Shown piece by piece: positions 35,347 to 43,389 of a stretch of DNA of 64,000 nt (its first letter is position 1; each line of letters begins with the position of its first letter). The stretch comes from Microbacterium imperiale (GTDB taxonomy: Bacteria > Actinomycetota > Actinomycetes > Actinomycetales > Microbacteriaceae), in the NCBI RefSeq assembly GCF_017876655.1, contig NZ_JAGIOK010000001.1, forward strand, positions 1,984,001-2,048,000, given 5' to 3'. The position numbers and the translations under genes were made by a program. The notes under the pieces are model-generated. The model was not told the DNA's origin. It did not search any database and saw nothing but the letters and a program-made list of their open reading frames with translations.

Positions 35347-36357
35347 TCACGTCCGGGCGGCGGGGGGCGCGGTGCTCGAGCGCTCCACGAGCGCGAACTC
35401 GAGTCCCTCGGGGGGACGCGGGGCCTCCTCCAGGATGCCGAGCATGGTCGAGGCCACCCGTTCGCCCTGGCGCCCCGGGAACTGGTCGATCGTCGTGAGG
35501 CCGAAGAAGCCGCCCAGGTCGTGACCGTCGACGCCCACGACCGACAGGTCGTCGGGCACGCGCAGGCCGAGCTCGCGCGCGGCGAGGATCGCACCGATGG
35601 CCATCTCGTCGGATGCCGCGAAGATGGCGGTCGGCCGGGTCGCGGCATCCGTCAGCAGTCTCGTGGCCGCGTCGTGGCCCCCGGCCATCGTGAAGTCGGC
35701 GGCGGCGAATCGATCGGCAGGCAGCGCGAGCCCGGCGTCCGCGAGGGCGGCCTCGAAGCCACGGCGGCGCTGCGAGGGGATGTGGAAGTCGCCCTCGAAT
35801 TGCGGGCGCAGGCCGATGTGCGCGATGTCGCGGTGACCGAGGCCGAGCAGATGCTCGGTCGCTCGCCGCGCGACGGCGATCTCGTCGAGGGTGAGCGAGG
35901 GCAGGCCCTCGAGCTGTCCGCCCATCGCGATCACCGGCAGGTCGAGCCCGCGCAGCTGCGCGATCTCGTCGCGGGCGAGGGCCATCGACACCGCGATGAC
36001 CCCGTCGACGCGCTGGCGGCGCAGCGAGGTCTCGAACACCCGGCGGCGCTCGTCGGCGTCCGAGGTCAGCGCATACAGCGCGACGTCGTAGTCGAAGCGC
36101 TGCAGGGTCGCCGCGAGCCCGGTGAGCACCCGCGAGAAGAACCAGCGGTCGAGCATCGGCACGAGCACCCCGATGTTGCGGGTGCGCCCTGACGCGAGGC
36201 TCGACGCCGCTGACGACACCACGTAGCCGAGGTCCGACGCCGCCCGCAGCACGCGCTCGCGCGTCGTGGGCGACACCGGACCCCGGCCGCTCAGGGTGCG
36301 GGACACGGTCGCCGTCGAGACCTCCGCGCGTCGCGCGACGTCGTCGATGCCGACCAT
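35347..36357 (-). CDS. LacI-family repressor, likely controlling the adjacent alpha-glucosidase
   Basis: A 336-residue repressor with an N-terminal helix-turn-helix (about 3-24, IDDVARRAEVSTATVSRTLS) and hinge, then a sugar-binding periplasmic-like domain. It follows the GH13 gene by 46 bases on the same strand with a clear AAAGGAG ribosome site. The near-perfect LacI-type palindrome in the GH13 promoter (38116-38129) is the obvious target. The inducer is probably maltose or a related alpha-glucoside, which is inference. Confidence 0.92.
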   Translation of the reverse strand: MVGIDDVARRAEVSTATVSRTLSGRGPVSPTTRERVLRAASDLGYVVSSAASSLASGRTRNIGVLVPMLDRWFFSRVLTGLAATLQRFDYDVALYALTSDADERRRVFETSLRRQRVDGVIAVSMALARDEIAQLRGLDLPVIAMGGQLEGLPSLTLDEIAVARRATEHLLGLGHRDIAHIGLRPQFEGDFHIPSQRRRGFEAALADAGLALPADRFAAADFTMAGGHDAATRLLTDAATRPTAIFAASDEMAIGAILAARELGLRVPDDLSVVGVDGHDLGGFFGLTTIDQFPGRQGERVASTMLGILEEAPRPPEGLEFALVERSSTAPPAART

Positions 36358-36403
36358 GTTCCCGCTCCTTTCGCTTCGTCCCGGACGCGGCCGGGTCGAG
36401 CGG

Positions 36404-38101
36404 TCAGTCCGCGAGGATCCAGACCGCCGTGTCGATCGGGAGCTCGGCCCCGTCGAGGGGACCGCTCGAGATCAGGATCTCACCCTCGGGCAGGGCGACC
36501 GCTTCGGACCCGGTGTTCGCCACGACGAGGACGTCGCCGTTGCGGAACGCGACGATGTCGTCGCCGAGCTGCAGGTCGACCCACGTGAGCGACCCGGCGC
36601 CGAGCTCGTGACGGCGGCGCGCGGCGAGCAGCTCGCGGTACAGCGAGAGCGTCGAGGTCGGGTCGTCGATCTGCGCCGAGCGGGCCAGGCCGGCCCATTC
36701 CTCGGGCTGGGGAAGCCACGAGGCGCCGGTCGTGCTGAAGCCGTAGGCGGGAGCGCCGGACTCCCACGGGATCGGCACGCGGCAGCCGTCGCGTCCGTAG
36801 CGCTCGCCCTCGGTGCGGAACCACGTCGGGTCCTGCCGTGCGGCGTCGGGCAGGTGCACGACCTCGGGAAGCCCGAGCTCCTCGCCCTGGTACAGGTAGG
36901 CCGAGCCGGGCAGTGCCAGCATGAGGGTCGTCGCGGCGCGGGCGCGGGCCAGGCCCACGACGGCATCCGGCTGCCCGGGCGAGTTCGGGCCGAGGCCGTG
37001 ACCCTGCGGGTTCTCGGCGGTCAGCGCCAGGCGCGAGGCGTGGCGCACGACGTCGTGGTTCGACAGCACCCAGGTCGCGGGGGCGCCGACGGCCGGGAAG
37101 GCGCGCAGCGACTCCGAGATGACCTCGGTCAGGTGATCGGCATCCCACTCGGTCTGCAGGTAGGGGAAGTTGAAGGCCTGGTGCATCTCGTCCTGGCGCA
37201 CCCACAGGGCCGTCTCGTCGACGGTGGGCAGCCACGCCTCGGCGCAGAGTGCCCGGTCGCCCTCGTACTCGGCGAGGATGCGGTTCCACCGGCGGTAGAT
37301 GTCGTGCACGCCCTCCTGGCCCCAGTAGGGGACGTCGGCGCTGTCGCCGCCCATCGAGCCGGCGTCCTCGGCGGGCACGAAGTCGGGCAGACCGTCCGAC
37401 TTGACGAGGCCGTGGGCCACGTCGACGCGGAAGCCGTCGACGCCGCGGTCGAGCCAGAAGCGCAGGATGCGATCGAACTCCGCGTCGACCTCGGGATTGG
37501 ACCAGTCGAAGTCGGGCTGGGTCGAGTCGAACAGGTGCAGGTACCACTGGCCGGGCGTGCCATCGGGGTTGGTCGTGCGGGTCCACGCCGGGCCGCCGAA
37601 GACCGACTCCCAGTTGTTGGGGGCCTCGTCGCCGTTCTCGCCCCGGCCGTCGCGGAAGATGTAGCGCGCGCGCTCGGGGCTGCCCGGCTCGGCCGCGAGG
37701 GCCTGCTGGAACCACACGTGCTGGTCGGACGAGTGGTTGGGGACGAGGTCGACGATGACCCGGATGCCGCGGTCGTGCGCCTCGGCGAGCATGGTGTCGA
37801 AGTCGGCGAGGGTGCCGAACAGCGGGTCGACGTCGCAGTAGTCCGCCACGTCGTAGCCGGCGTCCTTCTGCGGCGACCGGAAGAACGGGCTGAGCCACAC
37901 GGCGTCGACGCCGAGAGTGGCCAGCGCACCCAGGCGCGAGGTGATGCCCGCGAGGTCGCCGATGCCGTCGCCCGACGCGTCGGCGAACGAGCGGGGGTAG
38001 ATCTGATAGATCACCGCGGTGCGCCACCATTCGGCGCCGGGGCGGGAGATCCCGATCGGAGAGAGGGTGGATGCCACGGTGTCCACGGGTGAGGAGGTCA
38101 T
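36404..38101 (-). CDS. GH13 alpha-glucosidase
   Basis: A 565-residue intracellular glycoside hydrolase of the oligo-1,6-/alpha-glucosidase subfamily. From the chosen start, nucleophile Asp227 is in FRVDVAHG, acid/base Glu288 in LCAEAW and the third acidic residue Asp350 in LSNHD. The barrel begins with WWRTAVIYQIYPRSF. I chose the ATG at 38101, which lies 7 bases after TATGCT; an ATG at 38113 would overlap the -10 hexamer. It has no signal peptide, so it acts on imported oligosaccharides. The LacI gene follows in the same transcript. Confidence 0.93.
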   Translation of the reverse strand: MTSSPVDTVASTLSPIGISRPGAEWWRTAVIYQIYPRSFADASGDGIGDLAGITSRLGALATLGVDAVWLSPFFRSPQKDAGYDVADYCDVDPLFGTLADFDTMLAEAHDRGIRVIVDLVPNHSSDQHVWFQQALAAEPGSPERARYIFRDGRGENGDEAPNNWESVFGGPAWTRTTNPDGTPGQWYLHLFDSTQPDFDWSNPEVDAEFDRILRFWLDRGVDGFRVDVAHGLVKSDGLPDFVPAEDAGSMGGDSADVPYWGQEGVHDIYRRWNRILAEYEGDRALCAEAWLPTVDETALWVRQDEMHQAFNFPYLQTEWDADHLTEVISESLRAFPAVGAPATWVLSNHDVVRHASRLALTAENPQGHGLGPNSPGQPDAVVGLARARAATTLMLALPGSAYLYQGEELGLPEVVHLPDAARQDPTWFRTEGERYGRDGCRVPIPWESGAPAYGFSTTGASWLPQPEEWAGLARSAQIDDPTSTLSLYRELLAARRRHELGAGSLTWVDLQLGDDIVAFRNGDVLVVANTGSEAVALPEGEILISSGPLDGAELPIDTAVWILAD

Positions 38102-38108
38102 GCGCGTC

Positions 38109-38139
38109 AGCATAGTGCAAGCGCTTGCATTCGGTCGAA
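38109..38139 (-). promoter_or_regulatory. GH13 promoter with LacI operator in the spacer
   Basis: On the minus strand, TTCGAC (38134-38139) and TATGCT (38109-38114) flank a 19-base spacer that contains the perfect 14-bp palindrome TGCAAGCGCTTGCA at 38116-38129. The palindrome is a classical LacI/GalR operator. Binding there would block RNA polymerase. Confidence 0.75.
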
Positions 38140-38175
38140 CGGCCCGAACCGGGGTGCGCCGTCTAGGGTGGTTCG

Positions 38176-38694
38176 GTGACTTCCGACCCCCTCGAGCACG
38201 CCGAGTCGCTCATCGCGCTCATCCCGGACTTCCCCGAACCGGGCATCCTCTTCCGCGACATCTCGCCGCTGCTCGCCGACGCCGCCGCCCTGCACACCGT
38301 CATCGAGGCGATCGTGGCGCCCTTCGCCCGCGAGTTCGACGTCGTCGCCGGCGTCGAGGCGCGCGGGTTCCTCATCGCCGGGGCCGTGGCCGCGGCAAGC
38401 GGTGTCGGCATGGTGCCGATCCGCAAGGCGGGCAAGCTGCCGCGCCCCGCGGCATCCGTCTCGTACGACCTCGAGTACGGGCAGGCCACGATCGAGATGG
38501 CCGACGACCTGCCCCGCGGCACGCGGGTGCTGCTCGTCGATGACGTCCTCGCCACCGGCGGCACGCTGCGCGCGGCGCAGCGCCTGCTCGAGGGTCTCGG
38601 CCACCGCACGGTCGGCACCGCCGTGCTCATGGAGCTGACCGAGCTCGGCGGGCAGGACGTCTGCGGACCGGTGCACACGATCTTCCGCGTCTGA
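38176..38694 (+). CDS. apt: Adenine phosphoribosyltransferase
   Basis: A 172-residue purine salvage enzyme converting adenine and PRPP to AMP. The PRPP loop reads VLLVDDVLATGGTLRAA; the N-terminal IPDFPEPGILFRDISPLL segment is characteristic of Apt. The GTG is 6 bases after TAGGGT, giving a leaderless mRNA. It diverges from the alpha-glucosidase gene. Confidence 0.95.
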   Translation: MTSDPLEHAESLIALIPDFPEPGILFRDISPLLADAAALHTVIEAIVAPFAREFDVVAGVEARGFLIAGAVAAASGVGMVPIRKAGKLPRPAASVSYDLEYGQATIEMADDLPRGTRVLLVDDVLATGGTLRAAQRLLEGLGHRTVGTAVLMELTELGGQDVCGPVHTIFRV

Positions 38695-38753
38695 CCCCGC
38701 GCGCGGATCGGATCCGCGCGGCCGCGACGCCGGCGCCGTCTATCATCGGTGCC

Positions 38754-39392
38754 GTGGGAGCCGATCGCACCGAGGCCGACCTGCCCGCGTCGATCGGGCG
38801 GAGGCTGCGAGCGCTGCGGGCGCGGACGGGACGATCGCTCGCCTCGGTCGCCCGCGAGCTCGGCATCTCGGCCAGCGCCCTCTCGCAGATCGAGACCGGT
38901 GCCATGCAGCCGTCGGTGCACCGGCTCGTCGAGCTGGTGGGCGTGCTGGGTGCGCCGGTGTCGGCGATCTTCGACGATCACGCCGTCGCGGCCTCGCCCG
39001 ACCCGGGTGCGGCCGGCGACCTCGCCGAGCCGGTGCCCGGGGTGTTCGTCGCCCGCAGCGGAACCGAGACGACCGCCCACCTCGGGCAGGGCGTGACCTA
39101 CCGCCGGCTGACGCCGGTGCCCATCCCGGGGGTCGAGCACTTCGAGTCGACCTATCCGCCCGGCGCGAGTTCGAGCGCCGACGGCGGGCTGCTCGTGCAC
39201 GCCGGCTACGAGAGCGGCCGGGTGATCAGCGGCACCCTGACGTTCGAGTTCGCCGACGGCGAGGTCGAGCTCGGTCCCGGCGAGTCGCTCTCGTTCGCGG
39301 CATCCCGTCCGCACCGGGTCGCCAACCGCACCGACCGCGTCGCCGTCGCGACGTGGCTCACGGTCGTGGGCGCCACCGCGCCCGCCGAGTGA
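38754..39392 (+). CDS. XRE-family regulator with C-terminal cupin
   Basis: A 212-residue transcription factor. The helix-turn-helix is at about 9-62 (LASVARELGISASALSQIE) and the cupin barrel at about 115-205 (HAGYESGRVISG, LGPGESLSFAASRPHRVAN). Such regulators sense small metabolites, and this one stands directly before the ureide cluster, so it may control it together with the nitrogen regulator. TATCAT lies 7 bases before the GTG (leaderless). Its target sequence is not evident. Confidence 0.9.
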   Translation: MGADRTEADLPASIGRRLRALRARTGRSLASVARELGISASALSQIETGAMQPSVHRLVELVGVLGAPVSAIFDDHAVAASPDPGAAGDLAEPVPGVFVARSGTETTAHLGQGVTYRRLTPVPIPGVEHFESTYPPGASSSADGGLLVHAGYESGRVISGTLTFEFADGEVELGPGESLSFAASRPHRVANRTDRVAVATWLTVVGATAPAE

Positions 39393-39406
39393 CCCAGCGG
39401 AGCATC

Positions 39407-39460
39407 TTCACACCGTCGTTACACGGCAGAAACCAGCCCGCGTGCGTTAAGTCATAGCTT
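39407..39460 (+). promoter_or_regulatory. GlnR-type promoter of the allantoin permease gene
   Basis: GTTAC (39418-39422), six bases, GAAAC (39429-39433) fits the actinobacterial GlnR box GTnAC-N6-GAAAC. TTCAC lies 11 bases before GTTAC, extending the 11-base phasing. GCGTTAAGTCATAGCTT (39444-39460) follows and includes the likely -10 hexamer TAGCTT. The same arrangement with the same spacings recurs at 41870-41923. The predicted leader is about 65 bases. Confidence 0.7.
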
Positions 39461-39531
39461 CATGTGTCAGTTCCACCTCACCCAGGCTCCACCTCGCCGG
39501 GGCATCGCGCCCCTCCCTGGAAGGCACGCAC

Positions 39532-41145
39532 ATGACAGCTCCCGACAACACCCTCGCTCCCGCGACGGCGCCGCACGACCTCGTCGCCGCCGCCGGTCAT
39601 CCGGGGGGAGGAGGCAACGTCAGGCCCGGCTACGACCCGCGCCTGGCCAACGAGGATCTCGCGCCGCTGCGCAAGCAGAAGTGGACCTGGTACAACATCT
39701 TCGCCTTCTGGATGTCGGACGTGCACTCGGTCGGCGGCTACGTCACCGCCGGCTCGCTCTTCGCCCTCGGCATCGCCGCCTGGCAGGTGCTCGTCGCGCT
39801 CGTCGTCGGCATCGTGATCGTGCAGGTGTTCGCGAACCTCGTGGCCAAGCCGAGTCAGAAGACCGGCGTGCCCTACCCGGTCGTCAACCGGGCGATCTTT
39901 GGCGTGCGCGGTGCGAACATCCCCGCCGTGATCCGCGGCATCATCGCGATCGCCTGGTACGGCGTGCAGACCTTCCTGGCGGCCCAGTCGCTCAACATCG
40001 TCTTCCTCAAGTTCATCCCGGGCTCGGCAGCGCTGCTCGACGTGAGCTTCCTCGGGCTGTCGGCCCTCGGGTGGATCTCGTTCGCGATCCTCTGGGTGGC
40101 GCAGGTCGCGCTGTTCTGGAACGGCATGGAGGTCATCCGCCGCTTCATCGACTTCGCCGGGCCCGCCGTCTACGTCGTCATGATCGTGCTCGCGATCTAC
40201 CTCGTCAGCCAGGCCGGTTGGGAGAACATCGACCTCAACCTCTCCGACCCCGCGGCGGCGCCGCACGACTTCTGGGGAACGATCGGGCTCATGGCGATGG
40301 CCGTCGGCATCGTCGTGGCCTACTTCGCCGGGCCCATGCTGAACTTCGGCGACTTCGCCCGCTACGGCCGCTCGTTCGGCCAGGTCAAGAAGGGCAACTT
40401 CTGGGGTCTGCCCGTCAACTTCCTGTTCTTCTCGATCCTGACCGTCCTCACCGCCGCGGCGACGCTTCCCGTCTTCGGCGAGCTGATCCTCGACCCCATC
40501 CACACCGTCGAGGCCATCGACACGCCCTTCGCCATCCTGCTGGGCGGTCTCACCTTCGTCACCGCGACGGTCGGCATCAACATCGTCGCGAACTTCATCG
40601 CCCCGGCCTTCGACTTCTCGAACGTCGCACCGCAGAAGATCTCGTGGCGCATGGGCGGCATGATCGCGGCGGTCGGCTCGGTGTTCCTCATGCCCTGGAA
40701 CTGGTACTCGGATGCCACGGCCATCCACTACTCGCTCGGCATCCTCGCCGCGCTGATCGGGCCCCTGTTCGGGCTGCTCGTCGCCGGCTACTACATCGCC
40801 GCGAAGCAGCGCATCAAGACCGATGACATGTTCACCATGTCGGAGACCGGCGCGTACTGGTACCGCAACGGCTACAACCCCAACGCGATGAAGACGCTGC
40901 TGGTCGCCGGCATCCCGACCATCCTCATCGCGATCCTGCCCAAGACCTTCGCCGACGCGGGCCTGTTCGACGTGTCGTGGATCGGCAACTTCACGTGGTT
41001 CATCGGCTGCGCGCTCGGCTTCGTCGCCTTCGTGGTCTTCGAGCGGCGTGACCCGCAGGTGCCGACCTTCGCGGGCGAGACCGAGGGCATCTCGGACGGC
41101 ACCGCGCCCGAGCCCACCGCGGTCACGGGGGAGCCCACCGCGTGA
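39532..41145 (+). CDS. NCS1-family allantoin/cytosine-type permease
   Basis: A 537-residue secondary transporter with about twelve helices, of the nucleobase:cation symporter-1 family. The segment KQKWTWYNIFAFWMSDVHSV precedes the first helix as in PucI-like allantoin permeases. Position at the head of a ureide cluster makes allantoin (or hydantoin) the best guess. It overlaps the racemase gene in GTGA. A GGAAGG ribosome site is present. Confidence 0.88.
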   Translation: MTAPDNTLAPATAPHDLVAAAGHPGGGGNVRPGYDPRLANEDLAPLRKQKWTWYNIFAFWMSDVHSVGGYVTAGSLFALGIAAWQVLVALVVGIVIVQVFANLVAKPSQKTGVPYPVVNRAIFGVRGANIPAVIRGIIAIAWYGVQTFLAAQSLNIVFLKFIPGSAALLDVSFLGLSALGWISFAILWVAQVALFWNGMEVIRRFIDFAGPAVYVVMIVLAIYLVSQAGWENIDLNLSDPAAAPHDFWGTIGLMAMAVGIVVAYFAGPMLNFGDFARYGRSFGQVKKGNFWGLPVNFLFFSILTVLTAAATLPVFGELILDPIHTVEAIDTPFAILLGGLTFVTATVGINIVANFIAPAFDFSNVAPQKISWRMGGMIAAVGSVFLMPWNWYSDATAIHYSLGILAALIGPLFGLLVAGYYIAAKQRIKTDDMFTMSETGAYWYRNGYNPNAMKTLLVAGIPTILIAILPKTFADAGLFDVSWIGNFTWFIGCALGFVAFVVFERRDPQVPTFAGETEGISDGTAPEPTAVTGEPTA

Positions 41146-41852
41146 GGATCACCCTGATCAACCCGAACACCTCCCGGGCGATGACGGCCAAGATCGCCGC
41201 CGCCGCCCGGGAGGTCGCCGGGCCCGGCGTCGAGATCGCCGCGGTGTGTCCCGAGACCGGGCCGGCGGCCATCGAGAGTCACGTCGACGAAGCCTTCGCG
41301 GCGGTCGCGATCGTGCGCCTCATCGAAGACGACATCGCGGCCGGCGGCAGCGACGCCTACGTCATCGCCTGTTTCGGCGATCCCGGCCTGGACGCCGCGC
41401 GCGAGCTCGTCGATGTGCCGGTCATCGGCATCGCCGAGGCGGCCATGCACGTCGCGACGCTGTCGGGGCGGCACTTCGCGGTCGTGACGACGCTCAGCCG
41501 GACACTGGGCCGGGCCCGTGACCTGCTGGCGCGCTACGGGATGGGCGAGGCCTGCGTCTCGCTCGTAGGCTCGGGCATCCCCGTCCTCGACCTCGAGGAC
41601 ACCGCGTCGACCTCGTTCGAGCGGATCGCCGCGCTCGCCGCGGACGAGGTGGCCGCGGGCGCCGACGTCATCGTCCTCGGGTGCGCCGGGATGACCGACC
41701 TGTGCCACGCGCTGACGGCGCGCGTGGGCGTGCCGGTCGTCGACGGCGTCGGCGCCGCGGTCGGCTTGGCCGCCACGATGGTGCGGATGCGGGTGGGCAC
41801 GAGCAAGCGCGACGAGTACGCGCCGCCGCCGCGGGCCGCCGTCACGGTGTGA
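41142..41852 (+). CDS. Asp/Glu/hydantoin racemase family, probable allantoin racemase
   Basis: A 236-residue cofactor-independent racemase with the two catalytic cysteines Cys77 (IACFGDPG) and Cys181 (LGCAGM). The N-terminal ITLINPNTS is typical of the HyuE/HpxA group. In this cluster it would interconvert R- and S-allantoin so that the allantoinase can use both, which follows from context. Start GTG overlaps the permease stop. Confidence 0.88.
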   Translation: MRITLINPNTSRAMTAKIAAAAREVAGPGVEIAAVCPETGPAAIESHVDEAFAAVAIVRLIEDDIAAGGSDAYVIACFGDPGLDAARELVDVPVIGIAEAAMHVATLSGRHFAVVTTLSRTLGRARDLLARYGMGEACVSLVGSGIPVLDLEDTASTSFERIAALAADEVAAGADVIVLGCAGMTDLCHALTARVGVPVVDGVGAAVGLAATMVRMRVGTSKRDEYAPPPRAAVTV

Positions 41853-41869
41853 TGCGCGGCGGGGGTCGT

Positions 41870-41923
41870 GTCACGCGAGTGTTACACCCGGGAAACCCTC
41901 GCGACAGCGTTAAGCCATAGCTT
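41870..41923 (+). promoter_or_regulatory. GlnR-type promoter of the allantoinase operon
   Basis: GTCAC (41870-41874), six bases, GTTAC (41881-41885), six bases, GAAAC (41892-41896), then GCGTTAAGCCATAGCTT ending at 41923 with TAGCTT as likely -10. All spacings equal those at 39407-39460. The distance from GAAAC to the -10 is 21 bases in both, which puts the box at an activator position. Confidence 0.72.
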
Positions 41924-41979
41924 GATACTGTCCTTGTGCATCGCTCGCCGATGCCGATCGCCCCGAGCCGGGAGTTCTC

Positions 41980-43389
41980 GTGACCGCATCCTCTCCGTCG
42001 CGTTTCGTCGTGCGCGCCCAGCGTGCTTTCGACGGGACCGGATTCGTCCCGGTCGCCGTCGTCGTCGATGAGGGGCGCATCGTCGACCTCCTGCCCGTCG
42101 CCGCGCCGGTCGCCGGTGCCCCCGAGGTGGCCGTCACGGACGAGGCCGTGCTGCTGCCGGGCCTGGTCGACTCGCACGTGCACGTCAACGAGCCCGGACG
42201 CACGGAGTGGGAGGGATTCCGCTCCGCCACGCTCGCGGCCGCGGCGGGCGGCATCACCACGCTCGTCGACATGCCCCTGAACTCGGTGCCGCCGACCACG
42301 ACCGTGTCGGGACTGGAGGTCAAGCGGGCGGCGGCTACGGCATCCGCCTTCGTCGACGTCGGCTTCTGGGGCGGCGCTGTCCCCGAGAACCTCGGACGTC
42401 TGGCACCGTTGCACGAGGCGGGCGTGTACGGGTTCAAGTGCTTCCTGGCCCCCTCGGGCGTCGAGGAGTTCGGCCACCTCGACCGCGCGCAGCTGCGGGC
42501 GGCGATGGACGAGGTCGCGGCCCTCGGCTCGCGACTGATCGTGCACGCCGAAGACCCCGCTCTGCTGGGCGCCGGCGGGGCACTCGGACGCGGCTACGAC
42601 GCCTTCCTCGCGTCGCGGCCGGCGACGAGCGAGGCCTCCGCGATCGAGGCGGTCATCGCCGCCGCGCGGGCCAGCGGCGCCCGCGCGCACATCCTGCACC
42701 TGAGCGACGCACGCTCGCTGCCCGCGATCCGCGCCGCGCGTGCGGAGGGCGTCGCCCTGACCGTCGAGACCTGCCCCCACTACCTCACGCTGGTCGCCGA
42801 GGACATCCCCGACGGTGCGGCCGAGTTCAAGTGCTGTCCGCCGATCCGGGAAGCCTCGAACCGCGACCTGCTCTGGGAGGGCGTGGTCGACGGGACGATC
42901 GACGCCATCGTGAGCGACCACTCGCCCTCCACGGTCGACCTCAAGCGCGCCGGCGACGGTGACTTCGGCCTCGCGTGGGGTGGGATCTCGGGGCTGCAGG
43001 TGGGGCTGTCGGCGGTGTGGACCGAGGCGCACGGTCGCGGCATCCCGCTCGAGACGGTCCTGCCGCTGTTCACGACCGGGCCGGCCGCGGTCGCGGGCCT
43101 GTCGGAGGTGGGACGCATCGAGGTCGGCGCCCCGGCGCACCTCACCGTGTTCGCGCCCGACGACGAGCTGCGGATCGACGCCGCCGCGCTGCACCACCGC
43201 AACCCCATCTCGGCCTACGACGGGCGGATGCTGCGCGGTCGCATCCTCCGCACGTGGCTGCGTGGTCGCAGCGTCTTCGACGCCGCCCGGGGCGGCGCGG
43301 GCGAGGCTCCCGACACCCGCGGAGCGCCGGGCGGACGGTTGCGCTCGCGCACCGACGAGCTCATCGGCGCCGCCGGAGAGACGCGATGA
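41980..43389 (+). CDS. allB: Allantoinase
   Basis: A 469-residue amidohydrolase-superfamily enzyme that opens the hydantoin ring of allantoin to give allantoate. Metal ligands by pattern: His66 and His68 (DSHVHVNEPG), the carboxylated Lys153 (GFKCF), His189 (VHAED), His240 (ILHLSD) and Asp313 (VSDHSP). FAWGG-like LAWGGISGLQ follows, as in AllB rather than dihydropyrimidinase. GTG start with GGAG upstream. Its stop overlaps the next gene (ATGA). Confidence 0.93.
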   Translation: MTASSPSRFVVRAQRAFDGTGFVPVAVVVDEGRIVDLLPVAAPVAGAPEVAVTDEAVLLPGLVDSHVHVNEPGRTEWEGFRSATLAAAAGGITTLVDMPLNSVPPTTTVSGLEVKRAAATASAFVDVGFWGGAVPENLGRLAPLHEAGVYGFKCFLAPSGVEEFGHLDRAQLRAAMDEVAALGSRLIVHAEDPALLGAGGALGRGYDAFLASRPATSEASAIEAVIAAARASGARAHILHLSDARSLPAIRAARAEGVALTVETCPHYLTLVAEDIPDGAAEFKCCPPIREASNRDLLWEGVVDGTIDAIVSDHSPSTVDLKRAGDGDFGLAWGGISGLQVGLSAVWTEAHGRGIPLETVLPLFTTGPAAVAGLSEVGRIEVGAPAHLTVFAPDDELRIDAAALHHRNPISAYDGRMLRGRILRTWLRGRSVFDAARGGAGEAPDTRGAPGGRLRSRTDELIGAAGETR

